Positions 1 to 7,664 of a DNA stretch of 64,000 bases are shown piece after piece. The notes under the pieces are model-generated. The model had not been told where the DNA came from. It saw only the letters and a program-made list of their open reading frames with translations, and did no database searches. The stretch is taken from contig JAVEQI010000001.1 in assembly GCA_034007745.1 (NCBI GenBank), positions 158,034-222,033 of the forward strand. Reading direction: 5' to 3'. Each line of letters opens with the position of its first letter. The first letter of the stretch is position 1. The DNA comes from Desulforapulum sp034007745 (lineage in GTDB: Bacteria > Desulfobacterota > Desulfobacteria > Desulfobacterales > Desulfobacteraceae). The translations under genes and the position numbers were made by a program.

Positions 1-447
1 GCTGAATCTTTGTTTCCGCTCCTGCTTGAGCGTCTCAACATTTTTACCGATCCCCAGAGACCCATGACTGTAGTTGAAGGAATCTATCCAATTGGTAACC
101 CAGATGAGAACTCACCCGTGATTGTCACCACCAACTTTGCCCTGACCTACTTTATCGTATCCGGTGAAGTCGAGGCAAGCAGGGTTCCCACATGGCTTCT
201 CATCAAGGATTCCGAAGGACTTTCAGTTCTCACGGCCTGGGCCGCTGGAAAATTCGGCGGAGATGATGTGGGGCTTTTCATCAAAAAATCCGGTATTATG
301 GACAAGGTAAAACATACTGAGGTTATCATCCCCGGTTATGCCGCAGCCATTGCAGGCGATGTTGAAGAGGAACTCCCGGGCTGGACCATCACCGTAGGAC
401 CCAGGGAAGCAGCCCATCTTCCTGCTTTTCTTAAAACAAAAATATAA
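1..447 (+). CDS. acsC: Acetyl-CoA synthase corrinoid Fe-S protein, large subunit (3' end)
   Basis: This is the C-terminal 148 codons of the gamma subunit of the corrinoid iron-sulfur protein (AcsC/CdhE). That protein carries the methyl group from methyltetrahydrofolate to acetyl-CoA synthase. The reading frame is open from base 1, so the N-terminal Fe-S and TIM-barrel parts lie outside the window. Visible family features are the LSVLTAWAAGKF segment, IIPGYAA, and the end EELPGW followed by VGPREAA. The methyltransferase acsE follows 189 nt downstream, the partner expected for this protein. The family assignment is from recognised sequence and context; the truncation is due only to the window edge. 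Confidence 0.82.
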   Translation, partial: AESLFPLLLERLNIFTDPQRPMTVVEGIYPIGNPDENSPVIVTTNFALTYFIVSGEVEASRVPTWLLIKDSEGLSVLTAWAAGKFGGDDVGLFIKKSGIMDKVKHTEVIIPGYAAAIAGDVEEELPGWTITVGPREAAHLPAFLKTKI

Positions 448-497
448 CCGGCATGACCCTGCAAGGTCTTATTGTCCGGCCATAAACAGATTGGGAT

Positions 498-609
498 CTC
501 CCCCTAAAAAGAACATCCTGAAGGGGAGTTTCCCTAGTAATTAGGAATCAAGCAATCCCAACGGGGCGGACATCTCGCCCCCGGGGTTATAGTTCATCCT
601 AGGATGAAC
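498..609 (+). promoter_or_regulatory. Structured acsC-acsE spacer with three inverted repeats
   Basis: Three dyads are packed between acsC and acsE. CTCCCC (498-503) pairs with GGGGAG (523-528). GGGGCG (563-568) pairs with CGCCCC (576-581). An 18-bp perfect palindrome, GTTCATCCTAGGATGAAC, lies at 592-609, 27 nt before the acsE start. None is followed by a T run, so they do not look like simple terminators. I saw no cobalamin or folate riboswitch consensus. An operator or an mRNA processing/attenuation region is possible, but this is inference from position only. Confidence 0.4.
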
Positions 610-636
610 CCAATTTTTAATGTAAAGGGAGATGAA

Positions 637-1542
637 ATGATACTTTTTGGAGAAAGCTTGAACGTTATTTCCAATGTGATTGGAAAAGAATTTAAGCAAG
701 CAGATCCTGCCAAAAGAAATCCTGAGCCTATCCAGAAAGAGGTTCTTATGCAGAAAGAGAAAGGCATGGATTACATCGATATCAACCTGGGACCTGCCAA
801 GAAATTCGGTACAGAGCTCATGCCATGGGTGGTCAATGTGGTTCAGGAGGCTGTTCCGGGAATGCCTCTGCTTCTTGACTCTTCGAACATAGATGCAATT
901 GAGGCGGGCCTCAAGGTTGCAAAACCTGCTGACAAGCCCCATATTGTGAACTCCATCATGGCAAGGGCTGAACGGTATGAATCAATGGTTCCCATGACAA
1001 AGAAGTATGATGCCGATTTTGTCGCCCTCATGTGGGGACCAGAAGGTCTTCCACGGGACGAGAACGAGCGTGCTGCACTTGCCGTAGAGCTTCTCTACTA
1101 TGCCAACGAGGCAGGCATTCCCAACGAAAAAATCTGGGTGGACGGCATTGTAACCCCGGTCAACATCCAGCAGCCCCAGGCCATAAGTCTGATGCTGTTC
1201 CAGGAGATGCTCCAGGACATAGCCCCCGGTGCTATGAGCACCTGCGGTCTTTCCAACATCTCCAACGGTCCCCCGAATCACCTTCGGCCGATCCTGAACC
1301 AAACTTACATGGTTATGCTTCAAAAATACGGAATGGCATCTGTGATCTCAGATCCCCTTGACACCCAGCTCACAGCAATTGCAAAGGGCAAACGCCCGGA
1401 CATCGTAGAGCTTATCTACGCCATTCAGGACGGAAACCAGCCGGATATGGCATCACTTTCCGACGAGTTAAAGGGCTATGCCAAAACGGTTAATGTAATC
1501 CTTGGCAATACCCTGTACTCAGATTCATGGCTTGAGCTATAG
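637..1542 (+). CDS. acsE: 5-methyltetrahydrofolate:corrinoid Fe-S protein methyltransferase
   Basis: AcsE is a TIM-barrel pterin-binding (DHPS-like) enzyme that moves the methyl group of methyl-H4folate to the cobalt of the corrinoid Fe-S protein. The frame starts with MILFGESLNVIS. Family motifs are MDYIDINLGPAK near residue 45, LLLDSSN near 75, and STCGLSNISNG near 200. The frame could open at 604, but that ATG lies inside the palindrome. The ATG at 637 has an AAGGGAG site five bases upstream, so 637 is chosen, giving 301 aa, somewhat longer than the Moorella enzyme. It sits directly after acsC, and a terminator follows at 1566. Confidence 0.9.
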   Translation: MILFGESLNVISNVIGKEFKQADPAKRNPEPIQKEVLMQKEKGMDYIDINLGPAKKFGTELMPWVVNVVQEAVPGMPLLLDSSNIDAIEAGLKVAKPADKPHIVNSIMARAERYESMVPMTKKYDADFVALMWGPEGLPRDENERAALAVELLYYANEAGIPNEKIWVDGIVTPVNIQQPQAISLMLFQEMLQDIAPGAMSTCGLSNISNGPPNHLRPILNQTYMVMLQKYGMASVISDPLDTQLTAIAKGKRPDIVELIYAIQDGNQPDMASLSDELKGYAKTVNVILGNTLYSDSWLEL

Positions 1543-1565
1543 ATAAAAAAATTCACCCGAGTTAC

Positions 1566-1604
1566 AACCCCTTTTCGGCCATGGCCCTAAAGGGGTTTTT
1601 TTTT
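1566..1604 (+). terminator. Rho-independent terminator of acsE
   Basis: AACCCCTTT pairs with AAAGGGGTT around a loop containing GGCCATGGCC, followed by an uninterrupted T run at 1596-1604. It lies 24 nt after the acsE stop codon. Confidence 0.85.
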
Positions 1605-1636
1605 GGATAATGGAAAATGACAATTGGGGATTTTAT

Positions 1637-1664
1637 TTGCAATTGGTCGCTTTATGAATATATT
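1637..1664 (+). promoter_or_regulatory. Possible sigma-70 type promoter
   Basis: TTGCAA (1637-1642) and TATATT (1659-1664) are separated by 16 bases in an AT-rich spacer after the acsE terminator and before the 102-aa gene and cooC. The sequence CAATTG occurs three times around it (1621, 1640, 1678). A promoter is needed here if the terminator works, but the match is only fair. Confidence 0.4.
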
Positions 1665-1712
1665 AGAAGTTAATTCCAATTGATAATTTTTTAATCTTAA
1701 TGGGGACGCAAC

Positions 1713-2021
1713 ATGGAAACCAATCAGCAACCCGACAGCACGGTCAAAGACCAGTGGCTGTTTATTGTTGTTCAGAACCCTGGGACAGGATCTGAGCAAT
1801 TCATGGGATTCAAGACCAGGGACGATGAACAGGAGTTCATCCCGGCTTTTGAATCACGGCAGGAGGCCGAGCAATGCTTTCTGATTATGCCAAAGGATGT
1901 GATGAAAAACAAGTACGAGGTCCAGGCCATCCACAGGGACGACCTTATTTTAACAGCCAGAGACAACGGGTTTAACCTGTTTTTGATGGATGATAAGAGC
2001 CGAATCAAGAAAAAACTATAG
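1713..2021 (+). CDS. Conserved-looking hypothetical protein between acsE and cooC
   Basis: This is a 102-aa soluble, charged protein with no family I recognise. It has no signal peptide, membrane segment or cysteine pair (a single Cys). The core is WLFIVVQNPGTG, then QFMGF, a Gln/Glu-rich stretch, and a basic tail ending RIKKKL. The pattern suggests a small alpha/beta fold but no function. A GGGGA site precedes the ATG. cooC follows after 28 nt on the same strand, so the two are probably co-transcribed. That makes a role in CODH/ACS maturation or regulation conceivable but unproven. Confidence 0.7.
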   Translation: METNQQPDSTVKDQWLFIVVQNPGTGSEQFMGFKTRDDEQEFIPAFESRQEAEQCFLIMPKDVMKNKYEVQAIHRDDLILTARDNGFNLFLMDDKSRIKKKL

Positions 2022-2049
2022 ATCCAAACAATAAAACAGGAGTATAAAA

Positions 2050-2832
2050 GTGAGCTTAAAATTAGCCATCGGCGGTAAGGGAGGCGTTGGAAAGACCACC
2101 ATCACCTCACTCCTTGCAAGAACCATTGCACAGATTGACAACACAAGGGTCATAGCCATAGATGCAGATCCAGTTGCTAACCTTGCGGCAGGCCTTGGAA
2201 TAGATGAGACAACTCCCATAACTCCCATTGCTGAGCTGTCCGATCTCATAGCCGAACGAACCGGTGCCAAACCCGGTACCATGGGCGGTTTTTTCACCCT
2301 AAACCCAAAGGTCGACGATATCCCCGACCGATTCTCCCTTGAACGCGACGGAGTAAAACTTCTGGTAATGGGAACGGTTCAGAGTGGAGGATCAGGCTGC
2401 ATCTGCCCTGAAAGCACCATCTTAAAGGCTTTGATGAATCATCTTGTGCTTGCAAGAAACGAAGTTGTTATCATGGACATGGAAGCCGGGGTAGAACACC
2501 TTGGCAGGGCTACATCTGGATCTGTGGACGCCCTTGTGGCAGTTGTCAATCCGGGTAAAAGAAGCCGGGTTGCGGCGGAACGAATCAGAAAACTCGGCCA
2601 GGATATCGGCATAAAAAAAATCGTTGTCCTTGGGAACCGGGTTAAAAACAAAGAGGATGAAGATCTGATCCGCAATTCTTTGTCCGATTTTGAGATCATT
2701 GGATTTCTTCCGGAAATGGACGAGATCATAAATGCGGACAGAAAGGGAGTTCGGCCGTTTGAAGACCCTGCAACCATACCCGAGACTCTCAAAACCATTG
2801 CCCGGCGTTTTCTGGATTTAAATGCAAAATAA
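2050..2832 (+). CDS. cooC: CooC-type nickel-insertion ATPase for CODH/ACS
   Basis: This is a 260-aa MinD/SIMIBI-class P-loop ATPase. It has the deviant Walker A GGKGGVGKTT (residues 8-17), the Walker A' segment AIDADP near 35, and the CXC pair C117/C119 (GCICPE), which in CooC forms the dimer-interface metal site. CooC-family proteins use ATP hydrolysis to load nickel into carbon monoxide dehydrogenase or acetyl-CoA synthase. The start is GTG with AGGAG seven bases upstream. Placement after acsC-acsE fits a maturation role for the carbonyl branch. It could be called AcsF in acetogen nomenclature. Confidence 0.88.
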   Translation: MSLKLAIGGKGGVGKTTITSLLARTIAQIDNTRVIAIDADPVANLAAGLGIDETTPITPIAELSDLIAERTGAKPGTMGGFFTLNPKVDDIPDRFSLERDGVKLLVMGTVQSGGSGCICPESTILKALMNHLVLARNEVVIMDMEAGVEHLGRATSGSVDALVAVVNPGKRSRVAAERIRKLGQDIGIKKIVVLGNRVKNKEDEDLIRNSLSDFEIIGFLPEMDEIINADRKGVRPFEDPATIPETLKTIARRFLDLNAK

Positions 2833-2956
2833 CCACCCTGGCTCATTCTCGTTTCTAAGGGCCGAGTTAGGGCAGTGCACGAATTGACCCCTGGCGTCGG
2901 CCATATTCCATATTATCCTCATTCATCGCACAATCAAACAAATCGACCAGCCATGA

Positions 2957-2990
2957 TTGGTAGAGACGCCCAATATGGGTGTCCTACCAA
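2957..2990. terminator. Hairpin between convergent cooC and cysteine-cluster gene
   Basis: TTGGTAG (2957-2963) pairs with CTACCAA (2984-2990). The inner GACGCCC/GGGTGTC stem pairs with one G-T wobble around AATAT. It lies between two convergent genes, so it may terminate both. There is no clear T run on the plus side, so the call rests on stem strength and position. Confidence 0.45.
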
Positions 2991-2994
2991 CCAA

Positions 2995-3693
2995 CTACCC
3001 CTTGAGTTTAAGCTTGATCCCTGAACCTGTCTCCCTCACGGTAAACCCAAAGGGTTCGAGCAGTTGAAATAATGGCCGCCCGAAATAAAAGAGCTCCTGT
3101 GCAACCGAAAGGTGAAATTCACCAACGGATTCGAACCTGTGGTCGAGATCCCTGTTGACAATCTTTTCAAGATTTTTCAAGGCTTTTTTAGACATCCGCC
3201 CCAAGGGGCCCAGGAGGGCCTTAACATCGGAGAAAGGAAAAAGAGACTCATGCTGGATCAGTCTTTTGCCAAGCTCAGTTTCTGGTCCAACCAGATCAAG
3301 CCTTGACAAAAGGTCATTCCCCGCCAGCTTGAGAATTTCCCCGGTATCCCAGCACTTGAGGGTTTTACACGCCAGGGGACGACTGTCATAAATGGAACAT
3401 CCCCTTTTACCTTTGTCATAGAACAGGCAGGTCCAGGTGCCGTTTGATCCCGATATTTTCAGCAGCTCGGTTTTTGAAGGTACAACGGTGTTTGTCACGG
3501 GGTCATGGACAAACTCACCCCGCCTGATGGTGATGATGCTTTCAAACGGTAGCGTACCATTTTTAACCAACAAAACATCCTGAAGATGCAATGCGGGACC
3601 TCCCCTTTCACAGCAGGTTCCACACTGCTTGCACACTATCTGGGTAGGATTTTTCAATCTGTCCCCTGGCTCACCGCCCATCTGGTCGGTCAT
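2995..3693 (-). CDS. YkgJ-family cysteine-cluster protein
   Basis: This 232-aa protein has the CxxCxxCC signature (CKQCGTCC, residues 21-28) and later cysteines in GCSIY, CKTLKC and similar positions. These are typical of the YkgJ/UPF0153 family, thought to bind zinc or an Fe-S cluster. The biochemical function of the family is not established. The C-terminal half is mostly helical and shows no second domain I recognise. It ends close to the hndC promoter-distal end (24 nt), in the same direction as hndA and hndC but upstream of neither, so linkage to them is uncertain. A second, shorter member is at 16728-17159. Confidence 0.78.
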   Translation of the reverse strand: MTDQMGGEPGDRLKNPTQIVCKQCGTCCERGGPALHLQDVLLVKNGTLPFESIITIRRGEFVHDPVTNTVVPSKTELLKISGSNGTWTCLFYDKGKRGCSIYDSRPLACKTLKCWDTGEILKLAGNDLLSRLDLVGPETELGKRLIQHESLFPFSDVKALLGPLGRMSKKALKNLEKIVNRDLDHRFESVGEFHLSVAQELFYFGRPLFQLLEPFGFTVRETGSGIKLKLKG

Positions 3694-3717
3694 ATACTCC
3701 TTGTGTAACAGATTCTT

Positions 3718-5505
3718 TTAAAAAATAGAATTAAACGGGCACCGGGCATAACAGGTCATGCACTTTATGCACTTATCCTTGTCAATGACGGCCACCTGTT
3801 TTTTCTCCCAGATGATGGCACCGGCAGGACAGGCCTTGTAGCAAATCCCGCAGCGCTTGCAAAGTTCCGGATCAACTTCAAACTTGACCAGATTCGGGCA
3901 GATCTTTGCCGGGCATCTTTTTTCCTCGATGTGGGCCTCATACTCTTCTCTAAAATAGCGAAGGGTGGAAAGAACCGGGTTGGATGCAGTCTGACCCAGA
4001 CCGCACAGGCTGGCCTTGCCAACTACATGGGCAAGGCCTTCCAGACGTTCGATATCTCCGGTCTTGCCGTTGCCAAGGCAGATCTCTTCCAGAATATCAA
4101 GCATCTGCTTGGTGCCTTCCCGGCACGGGGTACATTTGCCGCAGGACTCGTCCTGAATGAAATCCATGAAATAACGCGCCATGTCCACCATGCAGGTGTG
4201 ATCGTCCATGACAATGGCACCCCCCGACCCCATTATGGCTCCTACCTTGACAATCTCCTCGTAGTCGATACGGGTGTCAAGGTGCTCTTCGGGAACACAT
4301 CCGCCTGAAGGGCCGCCAAGTTGAAGGGCCTTGAATTTTCGTTTGTTGGGAACGCCTCCCCCTATTTCATATACCAAGGATCTCAGGGTCGTTCCCATGG
4401 GAATTTCCACAAGGCCTATGTTGGACACGTCTCCTGACAGGGCAAACACCTTAGTACCCTTGCTCTTTTCCGTTCCAACACCTGCATACCACTTTCCCCC
4501 TTTGAGTATGATCTGGGGGACATTGACAAGGGTCTCGACATTATTGAGGATGGTGGGTTTTTCCCAGAGTCCCTTGTGGGCCGGAAACGGAGGACGGGGC
4601 CTTGGCATACCCCGGTTCCCCTCAATGGATCGCATAAGGGCCGTTTCTTCACCGCACACAAAAGCACCCGCCCCCTGATACACTTCGATATCAAAATCAA
4701 ATCCCGAGCCCAGGATATCCTCACCCAGGAGCCCGTAATCCCTGGCCTGGGCAATGGCAATGCCAAGACGCCTGATGGCAAGGGGATATTCGCTCCTGCA
4801 GTAGATATATCCCTTGTGGGCATTTATGGCCTTGGCGGCAATGGTCATACCCTCAAGAACGGCGTGGGGGTCAGACTCTAAAAGACTTCTGTCCATAAAG
4901 GCCCCTGGATCTCCCTCGTCTGCGTTACAGAGAACATACTTTTCATCTCCCTCGGCCCCTTTGGCAAACTTCCACTTCATGCCAGCGGGAAAGCCCGCAC
5001 CTCCCCTGCCCCTCAACCCCGAAGCAAGCATCTCTTCAATGATACCGTCCGCCGTCATCTCGTTGAGAGCCTTTGCAAGGCCGAAATAGCCGTCCCTTGC
5101 AATATACTCATCTATCACCTCTGGATCAATGAGCCCCTTGTTTCGCATGGCCCGGAACATCTGGCTTGCAAAAAAAGGAATGTCATCCATCCTGGGAATA
5201 ATGTTTTTTGAGGCTGGTTCCTTGTAAAAAAGACGTTTGAGCGGCCTGCCCTTGAGGAAATGTTCCTCCACGAGCTCAGCTGCATCCTCCGGCTTAATTT
5301 TTTGATAAAATATACCTTCCGGCTGAACCACCATTACAGGACCCACGGCACAGAAGCCGTTACACCCGGTTATGATGATTTCCACCTCATCCTTGAGGCC
5401 CTGATCTTCGATCTCCCGGGATAGCGCCTCTCTTACCCGCTCACTCCCGGTTGCATGGCATCCGGTTCCGCCGCAGAGCATGAGCTGTAATCTGATTTTA
5501 TTCAT
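3718..5505 (-). CDS. hndC: NuoF/HndC-type NAD(P)H-oxidising flavin Fe-S subunit
   Basis: This 595-aa subunit has four parts. Residues 1-110 form a thioredoxin-like [2Fe-2S] domain (C11, C16, then GCNGFC). The NuoF core carries FMN and NAD(P)H sites (GLRGRGGAGFPAG near 170), an SLBB segment and the N3-type [4Fe-4S] ligands ESCGKCTPCREG. A C-terminal 2x[4Fe-4S] ferredoxin has CKRCGICYKAC and CIKCMTC. This order matches HndC of NADP-reducing and bifurcating [FeFe]-hydrogenases. A GGGAG site precedes the ATG. hndA lies 20 nt upstream, but the catalytic hydrogenase subunit HndD/HydA is not in the window. The physiological partner, hydrogenase or another ferredoxin-linked enzyme, is therefore unknown. 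Confidence 0.88.
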   Translation of the reverse strand: MNKIRLQLMLCGGTGCHATGSERVREALSREIEDQGLKDEVEIIITGCNGFCAVGPVMVVQPEGIFYQKIKPEDAAELVEEHFLKGRPLKRLFYKEPASKNIIPRMDDIPFFASQMFRAMRNKGLIDPEVIDEYIARDGYFGLAKALNEMTADGIIEEMLASGLRGRGGAGFPAGMKWKFAKGAEGDEKYVLCNADEGDPGAFMDRSLLESDPHAVLEGMTIAAKAINAHKGYIYCRSEYPLAIRRLGIAIAQARDYGLLGEDILGSGFDFDIEVYQGAGAFVCGEETALMRSIEGNRGMPRPRPPFPAHKGLWEKPTILNNVETLVNVPQIILKGGKWYAGVGTEKSKGTKVFALSGDVSNIGLVEIPMGTTLRSLVYEIGGGVPNKRKFKALQLGGPSGGCVPEEHLDTRIDYEEIVKVGAIMGSGGAIVMDDHTCMVDMARYFMDFIQDESCGKCTPCREGTKQMLDILEEICLGNGKTGDIERLEGLAHVVGKASLCGLGQTASNPVLSTLRYFREEYEAHIEEKRCPAKICPNLVKFEVDPELCKRCGICYKACPAGAIIWEKKQVAVIDKDKCIKCMTCYARCPFNSIF

Positions 5506-5525
5506 GAAATTCTCCCATGTATGGC

Positions 5526-6020
5526 CTATTCGTATTTTTCCAGAATATTGATCACCTTATCCGAGGTCACCTCACCGTAAATATCCTTATCAACGATCAT
5601 TACAGGTGCAAGGCCGCAGGCGCCAAGACACCTGACCCCCTCAAGGGAAAACTTTCGATCTTCACTTGTCTCTCCCTCCTTGATCCCATAGGTGTTGCTG
5701 ATACGCCCCATAGCCTCTTTTATGCCCTTGACATAGCAGGCCGTACCCGTGCATACCTTAACTGTATGGCGACCCTTTGGGGTAAGGGAAAAAAAAGAAT
5801 AAAAGGTTACCACTCCAAACACCTGGCTTGTGGGCAAAACAAGCCCCTGGCTTATGTGACGGATAAGTTCAGCCGGCAAATACCCCACGACTTCCTGGCT
5901 TTCACGAAGAACGGCTATCACGGAACCCGGCTTGCCCTTGCCGTTTGCAATGATTTTATTTATTTTTCCCCACATCTCCTCTGAAATGTCTGGATGAACG
6001 GGATGTCTGGTTTGATTCAT
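5526..6020 (-). CDS. hndA: NuoE/HndA-type [2Fe-2S] subunit
   Basis: This is a 164-aa thioredoxin-fold ferredoxin of the complex I 24-kDa type. The four cluster ligands are visible as CTGTAC (C-x4-C) and CLGAC (C-x3-C). The N-terminal helical bundle includes VIAVLRESQEVVGYLP. It forms the first gene of a two-gene minus-strand operon with hndC. It normally passes electrons between the FMN subunit and distal clusters. An AGGAG site lies just before the ATG. The companion hndB is on the other strand at 10671, so the Hnd set is split by an inversion-like arrangement. Confidence 0.88.
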   Translation of the reverse strand: MNQTRHPVHPDISEEMWGKINKIIANGKGKPGSVIAVLRESQEVVGYLPAELIRHISQGLVLPTSQVFGVVTFYSFFSLTPKGRHTVKVCTGTACYVKGIKEAMGRISNTYGIKEGETSEDRKFSLEGVRCLGACGLAPVMIVDKDIYGEVTSDKVINILEKYE

Positions 6021-6118
6021 AGTTTCTCCTGTACTCGATAAACGTCTATCCGGCTTAGAACAGCTAATTTTACAAACAGTTGTAAACCTTTATTTTCACA
6101 GTCAAGTCAAATTGTCAA

Positions 6119-6754
6119 TCATCGTTCAAAATTTTCCAGAACCGGTACTCTGTCCATGGAGGCAAGACGCTCCAGTACAGCATCGTACTCTTTGAACCTT
6201 GACTGCCAGACGTACTGCCCCATGGCATGCAAGTTTTTACACCAAGTCACTATAACTCGTATACAAAATGGACCCATGGTGCTCCAGGGGCATGATCTCA
6301 GGATACGCAAGCCTTTGGGGCAAAAGGGGAATGCACCCCATACCCACGGCCTCCACCACCGAGATACCGAAATTTTCCTGAATTGCGCAGCTCACAACCA
6401 CGTGGCCCTGACTGAGCCATTCAAAGTACTCCTGCTTGGATTCGACATGGCCGAATACCACAATCTCCCTATGGAACACCTCTTTTGCGGCAACAAAAGC
6501 CTTGGAAACTTTTGAGACTCCCTCACCAAGAAGTGCCAGCCTGAAAGGAATCCCCCTCTGTTTGATCTCACCCAGGGCCCTGAAAAACCGTTGTGGCTTT
6601 TTATCATACTCCCAGCGATGGTTCCAGATGATCAGGGGGAAGAAGCTTTCTTTCCTGCCTGGGTTTAACCTGCATGGCTTGAATGTTCTTTCAAACCCAG
6701 GGCAAAATCCCTGTAGGACCCCCCAAAATATGATTCCAGAAAAAGAAACTTCAC
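6119..6754 (-). pseudogene. Decayed tRNA-queuosine mannosyltransferase-like glycosyltransferase
   Basis: Pieces of one glycosyltransferase lie in order on the minus strand. An N-terminal piece starts at a GTG (6754) behind GGAGGAG and contains FLFLESYFGGSYRDFALGL, the DUF3524 opening. Most of the N-terminal domain is then missing. After a frame change the C-terminal domain resumes with IIWNHRWEYDKKPQRF and continues through VFGHVES, QENFGISVVEAVGMGC and PQRLAYPE to a stop at 6237. The last part, KNLHAMGQ to the end, is in another frame. IIWNHRWEYDK is a hallmark of the GTDC1/QTMAN family, which mannosylates queuosine in tRNA-Asp. At least two frameshifts and an internal deletion of roughly 120 codons make it non-functional unless the sequence is wrong. 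Confidence 0.75.
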
Positions 6755-6869
6755 CAGCTCCTCCCTGCCTGTCTGCCTGTTACTGTTTTCCATAGGCATT
6801 GCATCTGTAACAGCAGATTCCATGCCTTTTTTCATTGACTTGCAAGGCACGATACTCTAAGAATTATTC

Positions 6870-7223
6870 ATGATACTTTCAGAAATAGCCGTCATACTAA
6901 ATGCCAAATTTCTTTTTGGCGAGGAAATGGGCGCAAAAAAGATTCTCAAGATTGGAGCAAGCGACCTGATGAGCGATCTTCTGACCGCTGATTCGGCAGG
7001 CTCACTTATTCTGACAGGCCTTGCCACACAGCAGGCTGTTAGGGCTGCCTCCATAGCCGGGGCAAGCGCCATTGTTCTGATCAGGGGAAAAAATCCTCCC
7101 CAGGAGATCATTGATCTTGCAAGGGAGGAGAATATTCCCCTTCTTACCACCCCCCTGTCAATGTTTGTCGCAAGCGGACGTCTCTATATGCATGAACTCA
7201 AAGGCCTTAACAACGGGCGGTAA
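6870..7223 (+). CDS. DRTGG-domain protein
   Basis: This 117-aa protein is a single DRTGG-type domain: GASDLMSDLL near 32, SLILTGLATQQAV near 45, and a CBS/DRTGG-like end with IPLLTTPLSMF. DRTGG domains are probable ligand-binding modules seen in phosphotransacetylases, CBS proteins and next to [FeFe]-hydrogenase operons; the ligand is not known. It is the first gene of a six-gene plus-strand operon. The next gene starts 12 nt later. The related C-terminal domain of the 552-aa protein in this operon suggests the two may pair or share a ligand. The Shine-Dalgarno site is weak. Confidence 0.75.
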   Translation: MILSEIAVILNAKFLFGEEMGAKKILKIGASDLMSDLLTADSAGSLILTGLATQQAVRAASIAGASAIVLIRGKNPPQEIIDLAREENIPLLTTPLSMFVASGRLYMHELKGLNNGR

Positions 7224-7235
7224 TCCGGAGGTCCC

Positions 7236-7664
7236 ATGGAAAACCTGGTAAAAACATTTCTCATCAAGCACAGAGATTTTGTCCATGCCGGAAAGCCGTC
7301 CATCGAAATAAAGAACATACTAAAATCCCTTAACACATCACCCGACATTATCCGCAGGGTTGCCGTCTGCGGCTACGAGGGAGAAATGAACGTTGTCATG
7401 CATGCGTGCAACGGCCGCATGGACCTTGAGCTGTCTGCCACAAGAATAAAGCTGCGCATCAGGGATAAAGGACCGGGCATCAAAGATATCGACCAGGCCA
7501 TGCAGGTGGGTTTTTCAACGGCCCCTGACGAGTTCAGGGAGCTGGGGTTTGGTGCGGGCATGGGGCTGCCAAACATGAAAAAAAATGCCGACCAGTTTGA
7601 AATAATCTCCGGCCCTGGAGAGGGAACAACCATTACGATGGAATTTAAAACCGGAGGGGGCTGA
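7236..7664 (+). CDS. Small HATPase (anti-sigma-factor-like ATP-binding protein)
   Basis: This 142-aa GHKL ATPase of the RsbW/SpoIIAB kind has an N box within EGEMNVVMHACNG, a G1 box DKGPGI near 78, and a G2 box GFGAGMGLPNMK near 105. It has no histidine phosphoacceptor or sensor domain, so it may be a serine kinase or a nucleotide-dependent switch, not a classical histidine kinase. Its TGA overlaps the ATG of the next gene (TGATG), which implies translational coupling to the hydrogenase-like protein. The partner or target is unknown; no anti-anti-sigma protein is seen nearby. Confidence 0.75.
   Translation: MENLVKTFLIKHRDFVHAGKPSIEIKNILKSLNTSPDIIRRVAVCGYEGEMNVVMHACNGRMDLELSATRIKLRIRDKGPGIKDIDQAMQVGFSTAPDEFRELGFGAGMGLPNMKKNADQFEIISGPGEGTTITMEFKTGGG

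Noticed and set aside
448..603. Cobalamin or tetrahydrofolate riboswitch before acsE
   Set aside because: No conserved B12-box or folate-riboswitch core sequence was seen; only simple dyads are present.
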